Notes: a model not told the origin generated them from the letters alone. Positions 9,212-17,883 are shown, counted from the stretch's first letter. The stretch: 50,307 nt of DNA from Actinomycetota bacterium (GCA_902634555.1 CACPKO010000009.1:1-50307); one strand, 5' to 3'. Program-made: numbers and translations.

Positions 9212-10720
9212 GTGACGACTCAACTCCTGACTCTTGCTTTTGAACGTCCAGCAATTGACTGGCATGCGGTAGCTCCTGAACTCACTCTTCTCGCCGTCGG
9301 ATGCCTGATAACTCTTATTGACATAATCTTTTTAGAGAAAGCCCGCCCGTATACCGCAACGCTTGCAGGATTGGGCGTTCTCGCCACTGCTATTCCAATT
9401 ATCACTTTGGCTATGGATGGCGTCGATCGAGTACTCTTTGACGGCGCTTATGTAGTTGACGACTTTGCTCTATTTACCAAAGCAATCTTCTTGATCTCTG
9501 GATATGTGGTCATTCTTTTGTCAACAAACTACGTCGCTGAAGGCGACTACTGGGAAAACGAGTACTACGGCCTTTTACTTGCCTCTTTGATGGGCATGGT
9601 CATGATGTCCTCATCACGTGATCTCATCTCTATCTTTGTCGCTCTTGAACTTCTCTCTATCCCTGCCTACTTAATGGTTGCATGGAGAAAAAGAGATGCT
9701 CGATCAAACGAAGCTGGCCTGAAGTACTACCTCATGGGGGTATTCGCATCGGCAGTAATGCTTTATGGGATGTCACTACTTTTTGGAGTTTCAGGTTCTA
9801 CACAACTATCAGAAATTTCCAACTTCCTTACGAGCGGCACCGTTTCTTCAGTTTCTGCAATTACTCTTGCCATAGTTTTTGTGGTTGCAGGATTTGCATT
9901 TAAAGTCTCAGCAGCCCCATTCCACACTTGGGCTCCAGATGTCTATGAAGGTGCCCCAACTCCTGTTACAGCGTTTTTATCAGTCGCCTCTAAGGCTGCA
10001 GGATTTGTAGCGCTACTACAGTTAATTTACGTAGGTTTCCATAATCAATCAGCTGTCTATGAACCTTTGATATGGATTCTGGCTGCTGCTTCAATGACTT
10101 TTGGAAACTTAGTAGCACTGAAGCAAACCAACATTGTCCGTATGATGGCATATTCCGGAGTCGCTCAAACCGGGTTCATTCTTGCGCCGCTAGCAGTCGC
10201 AGGACATGCAGGATTAGAAGACCAAGCCTTATCTGCGATTTTGACTTATCTCGCAATATATGCAGCGATGAACCTTGGTGCATTCGCAGTAATAATCACC
10301 ATTTCACGAAAAACAGGCTCAGCGGAAATCGAATCCTTTAACGGTGCATTCCGATATGCGCCCGCAATGACCGTATCTATGGCATTTTTCTTATTTTCTT
10401 TAGCAGGAATTCCACCTTTAGGAGGATGGTTTGCCAAGTTTGAAGTCTTTAGCGTTCTTGCCTCTTCAGATGATGTCTGGGGTTATGCGCTAGCGGTCAT
10501 AGCGGCCATCAACTCAGTAATAGCTCTTTATTACTATGCCAGTGTTGCTCGTCGTATGTGGGCTGATGAAGCTCCAGAAAATGATTTAACCCCCGTCTCG
10601 ACAACTTCATCACTGGTATCAGCATTAGCCATATGTGCAATAGTTACTTTAGCTTTCGGAGTTGTTCCACAAATCGTAGGAAGATTTGCTGACGTAACTC
10701 TCCTGACCCTAGGGGGCTGA
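9212..10720 (+). CDS. nuoN: NADH-quinone oxidoreductase subunit N
   Basis: Third antiporter-like membrane subunit (502 residues). Family signatures include LISIFVALELLSIPAYLMVAW, KVSAAPFHTWAPDVYEGAPT and MAYSGVAQTGF. The GTG start at 9212 lies three bases after the nuoM stop and is the first available in-frame start. It is the last structural gene of the nuo cluster and is followed immediately by a methyltransferase gene. Confidence 0.96.
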   Translation: MTTQLLTLAFERPAIDWHAVAPELTLLAVGCLITLIDIIFLEKARPYTATLAGLGVLATAIPIITLAMDGVDRVLFDGAYVVDDFALFTKAIFLISGYVVILLSTNYVAEGDYWENEYYGLLLASLMGMVMMSSSRDLISIFVALELLSIPAYLMVAWRKRDARSNEAGLKYYLMGVFASAVMLYGMSLLFGVSGSTQLSEISNFLTSGTVSSVSAITLAIVFVVAGFAFKVSAAPFHTWAPDVYEGAPTPVTAFLSVASKAAGFVALLQLIYVGFHNQSAVYEPLIWILAAASMTFGNLVALKQTNIVRMMAYSGVAQTGFILAPLAVAGHAGLEDQALSAILTYLAIYAAMNLGAFAVIITISRKTGSAEIESFNGAFRYAPAMTVSMAFFLFSLAGIPPLGGWFAKFEVFSVLASSDDVWGYALAVIAAINSVIALYYYASVARRMWADEAPENDLTPVSTTSSLVSALAICAIVTLAFGVVPQIVGRFADVTLLTLGG

Positions 10721-10742
10721 GATTAACGGCCTTCCAGAACGG

Positions 10743-11732
10743 TTGGCCGCTCGTATAAGGGCAGAAGGACCCCTTACCTTTGACCAGTGGGTTGAAGCAT
10801 GCCTTTATGACCCACAGGACGGTTTCTACTCTTCTGGCGGCTCTGCAGGACGAAGAGGAGATTTTATAACAAGCCCGGAAGTAGGACCACTTTTTGGAAC
10901 TGTGCTTGCCAATTGGATTGACAAAGTTTGGGCCAACCTAGGAAGCCCAAAAGACTTCGTCGTATTGGAAACCGGTGCAGGGCCAGGAACACTGGCTCGC
11001 TCTATTCTTAAAGCTAAACCTAAATCGCTTATTAACGGTCGCTATATCGCAATTGAGCGTTCAGAAATTCAACGAAAACTTCACCCAGCGGAAGCAGAGT
11101 CATTGCCGAGTTTTCCAGAAGAATCAATAACTGGAGTAGTCATAGCAAACGAACTTCTCGATAACCTGCCTTTTCGTTTATGCCGAGGAGACGGAGAGAA
11201 GTGGCGAGAAACTCTGATCACAGAAGAGTTCAAAGAAATCATAGGAAACGAAGTTGGATTACCTATATCTTTACCGCCAATTGAAGGAGCAAAAATCCCT
11301 ATTCAAACAAAAGCCAGCAACTGGGTACAAGATGCTTTAGACATTGTGGATCAAGGCGCAGTACTAGTTTTTGACTACTGTTCAACCACTTCTCAAATGG
11401 CTAATGAACCTCAAAGTGAGTGGTTACGCACCTACAGAGGTCACGAAAAAGGAAATAACCCCATTGCTAACCCAGGAAGTCAAGACATAACAGTAAATGT
11501 TGCGCTTGATCAACTTCCCGGTGAATTTTCGGCTAATTCTCAAGCAGAATTTTTAACCTCTCATGGGATCAAAGAGCTTGTCAAAGACGGCCGAAGAATT
11601 TGGGAAAAACAAGCTCACATTGGAGGATTAGAAGCAATTGAAGCACGAAGCCGAATAACTGAATCTGAAGCACTCCTTGACCCAAATGGACTAGGCGGCT
11701 TCACAACTCTAGAGTGGCTGATCAGTCACTGA
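10743..11732 (+). CDS. midA: MidA/NDUFAF7-family SAM-dependent protein arginine methyltransferase
   Basis: Class I methyltransferase of the family containing the mitochondrial complex I assembly factor NDUFAF7, which methylates an arginine of NDUFS2 (the NuoD homologue). The family pattern is clear: RIRAEGPLTFDQW at the N-terminus, GDFITSPEVGPLFG, the SAM-binding loop ETGAGPG at residues 76-82, and ANELLDNLPFR. Homology with other members begins before the TTG at 10743. The only in-frame upstream start-like codon before a stop is an ATT at 10722, with AGGGGG just upstream. The gene directly follows nuoN. The modification target, NuoD Arg69, is inferred. Confidence 0.85.
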   Translation: MAARIRAEGPLTFDQWVEACLYDPQDGFYSSGGSAGRRGDFITSPEVGPLFGTVLANWIDKVWANLGSPKDFVVLETGAGPGTLARSILKAKPKSLINGRYIAIERSEIQRKLHPAEAESLPSFPEESITGVVIANELLDNLPFRLCRGDGEKWRETLITEEFKEIIGNEVGLPISLPPIEGAKIPIQTKASNWVQDALDIVDQGAVLVFDYCSTTSQMANEPQSEWLRTYRGHEKGNNPIANPGSQDITVNVALDQLPGEFSANSQAEFLTSHGIKELVKDGRRIWEKQAHIGGLEAIEARSRITESEALLDPNGLGGFTTLEWLISH

Positions 11733-11791
11733 AGAAAGATTTCCCTTCGCTAAAGTTTCAATTACAAGTAACCAAGCAGAAAGAATAAGTT

Positions 11792-13789
11792 GTGAGTGAA
11801 CCGACGATCGAAGATTATTACGTTGAGGACCGTACTTTTCCTCCGGCAGCAGATTTCGTAAAAGATGCTGTGGTATCAGATCAAACACATTATGACGAAG
11901 CTACGAAAGACTATGAAGGATTTTGGGCTCGTCAAGCACGAGAACTGATCTCATGGGATGAAGATTTTCACACCACACTTGAATGGAACCTGCCGTACGC
12001 AAAATGGTTTCTCGGCGGAAAACTAAACGTCTCCTACAACTGTTTAGATCGTCACGTAGAAGCTGGGTACGGAGATCGAATAGCTTATTTCTGGGAAGGC
12101 GAACCTGGAGACACTCGAGAGATTAGCTACTCAGATTTATTGGAAGAAGTTAGCCGTTTTGCCAATGTGCTTAAAGAGTTGGGTCTCAAAAAGGGCGATC
12201 GAATAGCCATCTATATGCCAATGATCCCAGAATTACCAGTTGCCATGCTGGCCTGTACTCGTATTGGAGTAGCTCATAGTGTCATCTTCGGAGGGTTTTC
12301 TCCTGATGCAATTATTGACCGTTGCGAAGATGCAGAAGCAAAACTCGTTATCACTGCAGATGCAGGATACAGAAGGGGAGTTCCATCAGCATTAAAAGTC
12401 AATGTAGACGTAGCCTTAGAACAAGGCGCTTCTTCAGTGCAAAATGTTGTTGTTGTAAATCGATGCGATACGGAAGTCACAATGACCGCTGGAAGAGATT
12501 TATGGTGGCATGAACTCATGGCAGAAGCCTCTCCCGATTGCCCCGTTGAACCAATGGACAGTGAGCAGTTGTTGTATCTCCTCTATACCTCAGGTACAAC
12601 AGCTAAACCCAAAGGAATAATGCACACCACAGGTGGTTACCTCACTCAGGTTGCGTACACACACAAAACCATTTTCGATATTAGGCGTGAAGAAGATGTC
12701 TACTGGTGTGCAGCAGATATTGGATGGGTTACTGGTCATAGCTACATCGTTTATGGGCCTCTAACAAACGGCTGCACATCAGTCATGTACGAAGGAACAC
12801 CGGACACACCTCGTCCAGAATTCCGCACAGGAGAAGATCGAACTAAATGGCCAAAAGACCGTCTATGGGACATTATTGAACGCTATGGAGTGACGCAGCT
12901 CTACACTGCCCCTACTGCAATACGAACCTTTATGAAATGGGGAGAAACAGAGCCTAAAGCACACAATCTCACTTCTTTAAGGGTCCTCGGAACAGTGGGA
13001 GAACCAATAAACCCAGAAGCATGGATGTGGTATCACGAAAATATCGGAGGAAGCAATTGCCCTGTTGTAGACACGTGGTGGCAAACTGAAACAGGCGGCC
13101 ACATGATCACCCCAATGCCGGGGGTAACAACAACTAAACCTGGATCAGCCTGCCATCCCATTCCAGGAGTATTCGCTGAACTAGTAGATGATGACGGAAA
13201 CCCTGTTGAGCAAGGCGGAGGTTATTTAACAATCACGCATCCTTGGCCGTCAATGCTTCGAGGCATCTGGGGCGACGATGAAAGATACCGCGAAACATAC
13301 TGGTCAACCTATGAAAATCGTTATTTCGCAGGAGATGGAGCCAAAATCGATGAGGATGGATACCTCTGGTTACTCGGACGAGTTGACGATGTCATGAATG
13401 TTTCCGGACATCGAATAGCAACAGCAGAAGTTGAGTCAGCACTTGTGGATCACTTTGCGGTCGCAGAAGCCGCTGTTGTCGGAGCTACAGATGAAATTAC
13501 CGGCCAAGCAATCATCGGTTACGTCATCTTACGAGGCGGAAATGAAGCATCAGAAAGTTTAGGAGAAGAAATTCGCGCTCACGTAGCGACGAAACTTGGC
13601 CCAATGGCTCGACCTAAAGCCGTTTTTCTCGTACCAGACTTGCCGAAGACAAGAAGTGGGAAAATAATGAGACGATTACTAAGAGACGTAGCAGAAGGAA
13701 GAGACTTAGGAGATACAACAACACTTGCTGATGCCAACGTTGTAGCGGAGATACGCGACAGAGCCTTATCTGACCCTCAGGAAGATTGA
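11792..13789 (+). CDS. acs: acetate--CoA ligase (AMP-forming acetyl-CoA synthetase)
   Basis: Converts acetate, ATP and CoA into acetyl-CoA via acetyl-AMP. The 665-residue length is typical. Motifs visible are the P-loop-like YTSGTTAKPKG (residues 265-275), DTWWQTETGG in the adenylate-forming core, the LLGRVDDVMNVSGHRI hinge, and the C-terminal KTRSGKIMRR. The last contains catalytic Lys624, the residue acetylated in regulated Acs enzymes. The start is a GTG with a 59-base gap after midA. It may be transcribed with the HAD gene that starts right at its stop. Confidence 0.95.
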   Translation: MSEPTIEDYYVEDRTFPPAADFVKDAVVSDQTHYDEATKDYEGFWARQARELISWDEDFHTTLEWNLPYAKWFLGGKLNVSYNCLDRHVEAGYGDRIAYFWEGEPGDTREISYSDLLEEVSRFANVLKELGLKKGDRIAIYMPMIPELPVAMLACTRIGVAHSVIFGGFSPDAIIDRCEDAEAKLVITADAGYRRGVPSALKVNVDVALEQGASSVQNVVVVNRCDTEVTMTAGRDLWWHELMAEASPDCPVEPMDSEQLLYLLYTSGTTAKPKGIMHTTGGYLTQVAYTHKTIFDIRREEDVYWCAADIGWVTGHSYIVYGPLTNGCTSVMYEGTPDTPRPEFRTGEDRTKWPKDRLWDIIERYGVTQLYTAPTAIRTFMKWGETEPKAHNLTSLRVLGTVGEPINPEAWMWYHENIGGSNCPVVDTWWQTETGGHMITPMPGVTTTKPGSACHPIPGVFAELVDDDGNPVEQGGGYLTITHPWPSMLRGIWGDDERYRETYWSTYENRYFAGDGAKIDEDGYLWLLGRVDDVMNVSGHRIATAEVESALVDHFAVAEAAVVGATDEITGQAIIGYVILRGGNEASESLGEEIRAHVATKLGPMARPKAVFLVPDLPKTRSGKIMRRLLRDVAEGRDLGDTTTLADANVVAEIRDRALSDPQED

Positions 13790-14275
13790 GTGTTAGTAAA
13801 TTCACAAATCTACAAAGACACCCTTCCTGATCCCGGACCGGTGGTCTTAGTTGATATAGATGGGGTTCTTTCAGATGCGTCGGGGCGCCAACACTATCTT
13901 CTAGGTGAGAATAAAGAATGGTGGAATTTTTTCGAAGCCGCCATCGATGATCCGCCAATCGTTGAAAGTATCCAACTTGTTAATTGCCTAACTCAAAATC
14001 ACACAGTAATTCTGTTAACGGCACGACCAAAAAGGCTTACAAAAATAACAGTAAATTGGATGAGTCAAAACAATATTCACTGGGATGCGTTAGAAATGCG
14101 ACAAGACGACGATATCTACACCAGTTCTCCCGATGTAAAAAGAGAGATTCTTCACTCACTTCAATCACACGGATATGAACCAACATTAGCTATTGATGAT
14201 GATCCACGAAATCTAGCTATGTATCAGACTGAAGGAATACCTACGGTTTATATTCACTCTGGCTACTACGAATAA
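13790..14275 (+). CDS. HAD-superfamily hydrolase, polynucleotide-kinase 3'-phosphatase-like domain
   Basis: A 161-residue single-domain HAD protein. Motif I is DIDGVLSD (nucleophile Asp22, acid/base Asp24). Motif II lies in VILLTARP and the acidic motif IV in AIDDDPRN. The compact architecture resembles the phosphatase domain of T4-type polynucleotide kinases, a family also seen in phage and marine bacteria; the substrate is unknown. A GTG start directly abuts the acs stop. Its end is eight bases from the end of the convergent PhyH gene, leaving no room for a conventional terminator. Confidence 0.7.
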   Translation: MLVNSQIYKDTLPDPGPVVLVDIDGVLSDASGRQHYLLGENKEWWNFFEAAIDDPPIVESIQLVNCLTQNHTVILLTARPKRLTKITVNWMSQNNIHWDALEMRQDDDIYTSSPDVKREILHSLQSHGYEPTLAIDDDPRNLAMYQTEGIPTVYIHSGYYE

Positions 14276-14283
14276 AACTGGTA

Positions 14284-15108
14284 TTACTTAAATAGATTCT
14301 CTGGCGCCGCCAATTCAACTCCCTCACCCGGAGCCCCAGGTGTTGAATAGAAACCTAAAACAGGACCCCCTTGGGTATAACCCATTAATGATCTCAGTTC
14401 AGGACTTAAATACTTCGCTACTTCAGGGGGACAGGACAGATACTGGTTCTCTTCCTGTCTAAGCCAACTAAGTGTGTAATGAAGCAACACAGCGATTCGA
14501 TTCGTGGATTCAGTACTGTTTGTGCCGCCCCCATGCAGAACAGAACCGTTATAGAACAAAACCGACCCTGCACTCATTTCAGCTGAAGAAACTTCATGAG
14601 ATTCAGGTTTTCTTTCGCGATCCCATGTATGAGACCCGGGAACAATTCTTGTAGCACCATTATCTTTAGAAAAATCTGATATCGCCCAAATCGTACTGAA
14701 CTGCGTTTCAATAGATCTGTTTATATATGGCCCCCAGACGCCACGATCACGATGAAGATCTTGATGACCTTCTCCAGGGGCGAGGTCTATAGCTTGCGTG
14801 AAATGAAGCTGGTAACCCTGAGAATAGGGAGATAAATATTGTTCACAGACACTATTAACAAAGGGATGTAAAGCGAGTTCTCGACATTTAGGTGAGCGTG
14901 CCATTAAGGCCCCAATTCGCTTCGTTCTGTAGCCGGAAAACTCGTTCTTTCCGACAGAAGCCAACTCAAGATAAGGGTTTAAGTCTGCTTTTGTCTCTTT
15001 TAAATCGTTTTGATTCAAAATATTGTCAATAATCACCGCGCCATTCGAGTTCAAAACTTCTAGGGCGGACTCCGCTGAATCTGACAAACTTAAATGTTCA
15101 ATTCCCAT
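14284..15108 (-). CDS. phytanoyl-CoA dioxygenase (PhyH) family Fe(II)/2-oxoglutarate oxygenase
   Basis: 274 residues with the PhyH double-stranded beta-helix pattern. The HxD iron motif is in GEGHQDLHRD, the distal iron histidine in SVLHGGGTN, and the 2-oxoglutarate-binding arginine in NRIAVLLHY. The family hydroxylates varied small molecules and the substrate cannot be read from sequence. It is a lone reverse-strand gene convergent with the HAD gene and divergent from htpX across a 154-base intergenic region. Confidence 0.82.
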   Translation of the reverse strand: MGIEHLSLSDSAESALEVLNSNGAVIIDNILNQNDLKETKADLNPYLELASVGKNEFSGYRTKRIGALMARSPKCRELALHPFVNSVCEQYLSPYSQGYQLHFTQAIDLAPGEGHQDLHRDRGVWGPYINRSIETQFSTIWAISDFSKDNGATRIVPGSHTWDRERKPESHEVSSAEMSAGSVLFYNGSVLHGGGTNSTESTNRIAVLLHYTLSWLRQEENQYLSCPPEVAKYLSPELRSLMGYTQGGPVLGFYSTPGAPGEGVELAAPENLFK

Positions 15109-15262
15109 AATTGCTGCTCACTTAGTTCAAGATGATCAAACTTATACAAACCGTATCTAATGAAACTAAAAGATGTTTAATCAATTACAAAATGATGGGT
15201 ACTGACTTTTTAGGAGCGCTCGAATCCTCTAGCATTAAGTAAGGATCTATTGAGGTGAATCA

Positions 15263-16144
15263 ATGTTCAATAATTTTAAAACTTTTGTTCTTCTAGCTTT
15301 ACTCGGAGGCATCTGCGTTGTTGTCGGGGGAGCATTTGGAGGGGCTCCTATTGGTTTAGGTATAGGACTAGTGCTCGTAGGAGGGTCGTATTGGTTCAGC
15401 GACAAAATCGCGATCTCATCTGCTCGTGCTGTTCTTGCCACCCCAGAGGAATATCCCGAATACCATCGCACAATGACGGAGTTAGCGTCAGATGCTGGGT
15501 TGCCAATTCCTCGTTTATACATCTCCCCATCTCCTCAACCCAATGCCTTCGCTACAGGAAGAAATCCCAAAAAATCAGCCGTAGCTATTACTCAAGGGCT
15601 TGTTGATCACATGACTTGGTATGAGATTCGTGGAGTATTAGCTCACGAGTTAATGCACATAAAGAATCGAGATATTCTCATCGGATCCGTTGCTGCAGCC
15701 ATAGGGACAGGAATCACATTCGTAGCCCGCATGGTGATGTGGGGCGCTATGTTCGCTGGACGTGGTGGCCGTGACCGTAATCCAATTGGGGATATAGCTC
15801 TCGCTCTTCTCGCTCCAATAGCAGTGATGTTAATTCAAATGGCTGTAAGTCGTAGTCGAGAGTTTCAGGCTGATGCATCAGCAGCTCGTTTAATGGGCGA
15901 TGGAGAACCTCTCGCGCAGGCATTAGAAAAACTTGAATACGCATCTCAACGTGTTCCCTCTGGCGTTAATTTAAACCAAGCGACTTCTTATATTGTCAAT
16001 CCCTTACGTGCAGAAGCACGCGGTGCTCGAGGACCCAGATGGTTTTCTACCCACCCAGCCACTGAAGAAAGAGTTAAGAGGCTCCGAGATATGGCATGGA
16101 ATAAAGGTGGAGATACTTTAGACGGAGGAGATCTTTTTTCCTGA
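15263..16144 (+). CDS. htpX: HtpX-type M48 zinc metalloprotease
   Basis: Membrane-bound heat-shock protease that degrades damaged membrane proteins. The 293-residue product begins with two hydrophobic segments (about 7-26 and 32-48). It has the zinc site HELMH at 128-132 with the third ligand Glu200 in REFQADASA, and further hydrophobic segments near 145-190. A Shine-Dalgarno (GAGGTGA, about 15251) precedes the ATG. It is monocistronic and convergent with yajQ 32 bases downstream. Confidence 0.93.
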   Translation: MFNNFKTFVLLALLGGICVVVGGAFGGAPIGLGIGLVLVGGSYWFSDKIAISSARAVLATPEEYPEYHRTMTELASDAGLPIPRLYISPSPQPNAFATGRNPKKSAVAITQGLVDHMTWYEIRGVLAHELMHIKNRDILIGSVAAAIGTGITFVARMVMWGAMFAGRGGRDRNPIGDIALALLAPIAVMLIQMAVSRSREFQADASAARLMGDGEPLAQALEKLEYASQRVPSGVNLNQATSYIVNPLRAEARGARGPRWFSTHPATEERVKRLRDMAWNKGGDTLDGGDLFS

Positions 16145-16176
16145 CCATTTCTGTCCAGAATCAAATACAAGATTTT

Positions 16177-16665
16177 CTAGTCTCTGAAATTAACAAAATT
16201 TAAAGGAAGATCAATGTCTGATTCTTTTAGAGAACTTATGACTTCTTGCAAGACATCTCTTTTCTTTCCTGTAACCCGCAATTGATCACCTTGTGTTTGG
16301 GACTGTACGCCTTTCAGCCCCATGTCTTTGATCATTTTGTTTAGGATGCGTGCGTTATCGGTGTTAATTCCTGCTTTAAGTCCTGCAGTTTGACGTGCTC
16401 TTCCTCCGCTAACTTCTTCAATGGAGCCCCAGTCAAGAGACTTTAGAGAAACTTTTCTTCGAACTAGTTTTTCCTCCAACACAATTACTAGTGCAGCAAG
16501 CCGGTCCTCTGAAGAGGATTCCAATTTGATGGCATCATCCCCAAGTTCAACAGACGATTCTGTTCCCTTGAAGTCAAATCGATTACGTATCTCACGATCA
16601 GCTTGATCAACGGCATTACGTATTTCTTGTAAATTAATTTCTGAAACTATGTCAAATGAAGGCAT
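16177..16665 (-). CDS. yajQ: YajQ family nucleotide-binding protein
   Basis: The 162-residue length is typical. The family features are MPSFDIVSEI at the start, NRFDFKGT around 31-38, a long middle section ending GRARQTAGLKAGI, and the C-terminal VTGKKRDVLQEVI. YajQ-family proteins bind nucleotides and some act as cyclic-di-GMP effectors; the role in this organism is unknown. It is on the reverse strand and reads away from tRNA-Tyr. Confidence 0.93.
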   Translation of the reverse strand: MPSFDIVSEINLQEIRNAVDQADREIRNRFDFKGTESSVELGDDAIKLESSSEDRLAALVIVLEEKLVRRKVSLKSLDWGSIEEVSGGRARQTAGLKAGINTDNARILNKMIKDMGLKGVQSQTQGDQLRVTGKKRDVLQEVISSLKESDIDLPLNFVNFRD

Positions 16666-16719
16666 ATAACCACTTTACTGGTGGTCACTGCATTCAGCGG
16701 CGCTAGTCTTCTCAGTTCT

Positions 16720-16801
16720 GGGTCGGTGCCCGAGCGGCCAAAGGGAACGGGCTGTAAACCCGTCGGCATTGCCTTCGGAGGTTCAAATCCTCCCCGGCCC
16801 A
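16720..16801 (+). tRNA. tRNA-Tyr (GTA)
   Basis: Class II cloverleaf of 82 nt. The acceptor GGGTCGG pairs with CCGGCCC (one G-T), discriminator A. The anticodon arm is ACGGG-CTGTAAA-CCCGT giving anticodon GTA. It has a long variable arm and the T arm GGAGG-TTCAAAT-CCTCC. CCA is not encoded. The D arm and variable arm fit tRNA-Tyr rather than tRNA-Ser or tRNA-Leu. Confidence 0.95.
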
Positions 16802-16822
16802 CAAATAAATTGTGAAACCGTC

Positions 16823-17338
16823 TTAGTCCGGAGAATCTCCGGACAAGATGGTTTGCATAACTACGACGTCTTGCCACCGACCAAACTTTCTTCCAACTTC
16901 TCTTTCAATACCAACTGTAGTGAAACCATGTTTTTCGTGAAGAGCGATACTCGCATCATTCCCTCCCCCTATACGCGCTATTACGGCGTGAAAACCGCTA
17001 AGAGTCGCAACTACAAGTAATTCCTCTAACAGTCGACTTCCAATTCCTAATTGTCGCGCATCAGAGTCAACATAAATTGAATTTTCAACTGTAGTTCGGT
17101 AACCGTCTTTTTTATTGAAAGGAGATAGCGATGCAAAACCCAGCACTTGGCCTTCAATTTCGGCTACTAAAACACTGAAAGCGCCGGACCTTTCACTTAA
17201 CCAAACTCTCTGCTCTTCAGTTGTTCGCTCTACTAAATCAAAAGAGGCAGTGGAGTTTAAAACTGCATGATTGAAGATAGAACGAATAGATTCAGAGTCA
17301 TCCATGGATGCAATACGAATATTTATGGAACTTTCCAT
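16823..17338 (-). CDS. GNAT-family N-acetyltransferase, phosphinothricin-acetyltransferase-like
   Basis: The ATG at 17338 gives 171 residues beginning MESSINIRIASMDD, where GNAT homology starts; a longer frame upstream adds 12 residues of no merit. The Pat/Bar-type pattern is IFNHAVLNSTASFD near the N-terminus, ENSIYVDSDARQLGIGSRLLEEL as the acetyl-CoA loop, and ALHEKHGFTTVGIEREVGRKFGRW at the C-terminus. Such enzymes acetylate amines such as methionine sulfoximine or phosphinothricin; the true substrate here is unknown. It lies alone between tRNA-Tyr and tRNA-Thr. Confidence 0.85.
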   Translation of the reverse strand: MESSINIRIASMDDSESIRSIFNHAVLNSTASFDLVERTTEEQRVWLSERSGAFSVLVAEIEGQVLGFASLSPFNKKDGYRTTVENSIYVDSDARQLGIGSRLLEELLVVATLSGFHAVIARIGGGNDASIALHEKHGFTTVGIEREVGRKFGRWQDVVVMQTILSGDSPD

Positions 17339-17436
17339 AGCGCGAATCGTAGCGAGATAACTGACATACATCACTTATCATGTTGGCGAATGCCTCATTG
17401 TCGTGGCATCCTTCTAAACGATCAATTATTGGTTAT

Positions 17437-17509
17437 GCTCCCTTAGCTCAGTCGGTAGAGCGTCTCCATGGTAAGGAGAAGGTCGACAGTTCAATTCTGT
17501 CAGGGAGCT
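17437..17509 (+). tRNA. tRNA-Thr (GGT)
   Basis: 73 nt. The acceptor GCTCCCT pairs with AGGGAGC, discriminator T. The D arm is GCTC/GAGC, the anticodon arm TCTCC-ATGGTAA-GGAGA gives GGT, and the T arm is GACAG-TTCAATT-CTGTC. CCA is not encoded. Five bases separate it from the next tRNA, so both probably come from one transcript. Confidence 0.96.
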
Positions 17510-17513
17510 CACT

Positions 17514-17590
17514 GGCGACGTAGCTCAGTAGGTAAGAGCGCTCGACTCATAATCGAGAGGTCGACAGTTCAAATCTGTCCGTCGCTACCA
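17514..17590 (+). tRNA. tRNA-Met (CAT), probably elongator
   Basis: The acceptor GGCGACG pairs with CGTCGCT (one G-T pair), discriminator A, and the gene encodes its own CCA (17588-17590). The anticodon arm CTCGA-CTCATAA-TCGAG gives CAT, and the T arm is GACAG-TTCAAAT-CTGTC. It lacks the three G-C pairs in the anticodon stem that mark initiator tRNA. Gene order (Thr-Met-rpmG-Trp) suggests elongator Met, but a lysidine-modified tRNA-Ile2 cannot be excluded by eye. Confidence 0.92.
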
Positions 17591-17624
17591 GTAAAGTAAA
17601 TAGAGAGAAAATTAAGGGGATCAA

Positions 17625-17786
17625 ATGGCATCCGATAAAAGAGTTCAGGTCACCCTGGAATGTCAGGAATGTAAGCGACGGAACTACATAACAACTAAAT
17701 CTAAAGTGAACTCACGTGAGCGCATAGAACTAAAAAAGTTTTGTCGCTGGTGTAGAACACATATTGCCCACAAGGAGACACGCTGA
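17625..17786 (+). CDS. rpmG: 50S ribosomal protein L33 (zinc-binding form)
   Basis: A 53-residue protein starting [16 protein letters not shown], with two CxxC pairs (CQEC and CRWC) forming the zinc site of the C+ form, and the family core [11 protein letters not shown]. An AGGGG purine run lies just upstream of the ATG. Its place between tRNA-Met and tRNA-Trp matches actinobacterial order, but the MaoC-like dehydratase genes found between rpmG and secE in mycobacteria are absent. Confidence 0.95.
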   Translation: MASDKRVQVTLECQECKRRNYITTKSKVNSRERIELKKFCRWCRTHIAHKETR

Positions 17787-17883
17787 ATTAATAGCATGCT
17801 ATTTCTAGTCACTATGAGGCAACCTCGCTGCTATCCTGTCCTGATCAGTACTCCGAATTCAATTTTGAACCGGTAGTAAAAAT

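Noticed and set aside
16647..16877. Reverse-strand ORF of 76 codons across tRNA-Tyr
   Set aside because: It is the translation of the tRNA-Tyr complement and flanks, a well-known kind of spurious ORF (GRGGFEPPKAMPTGLQ type).
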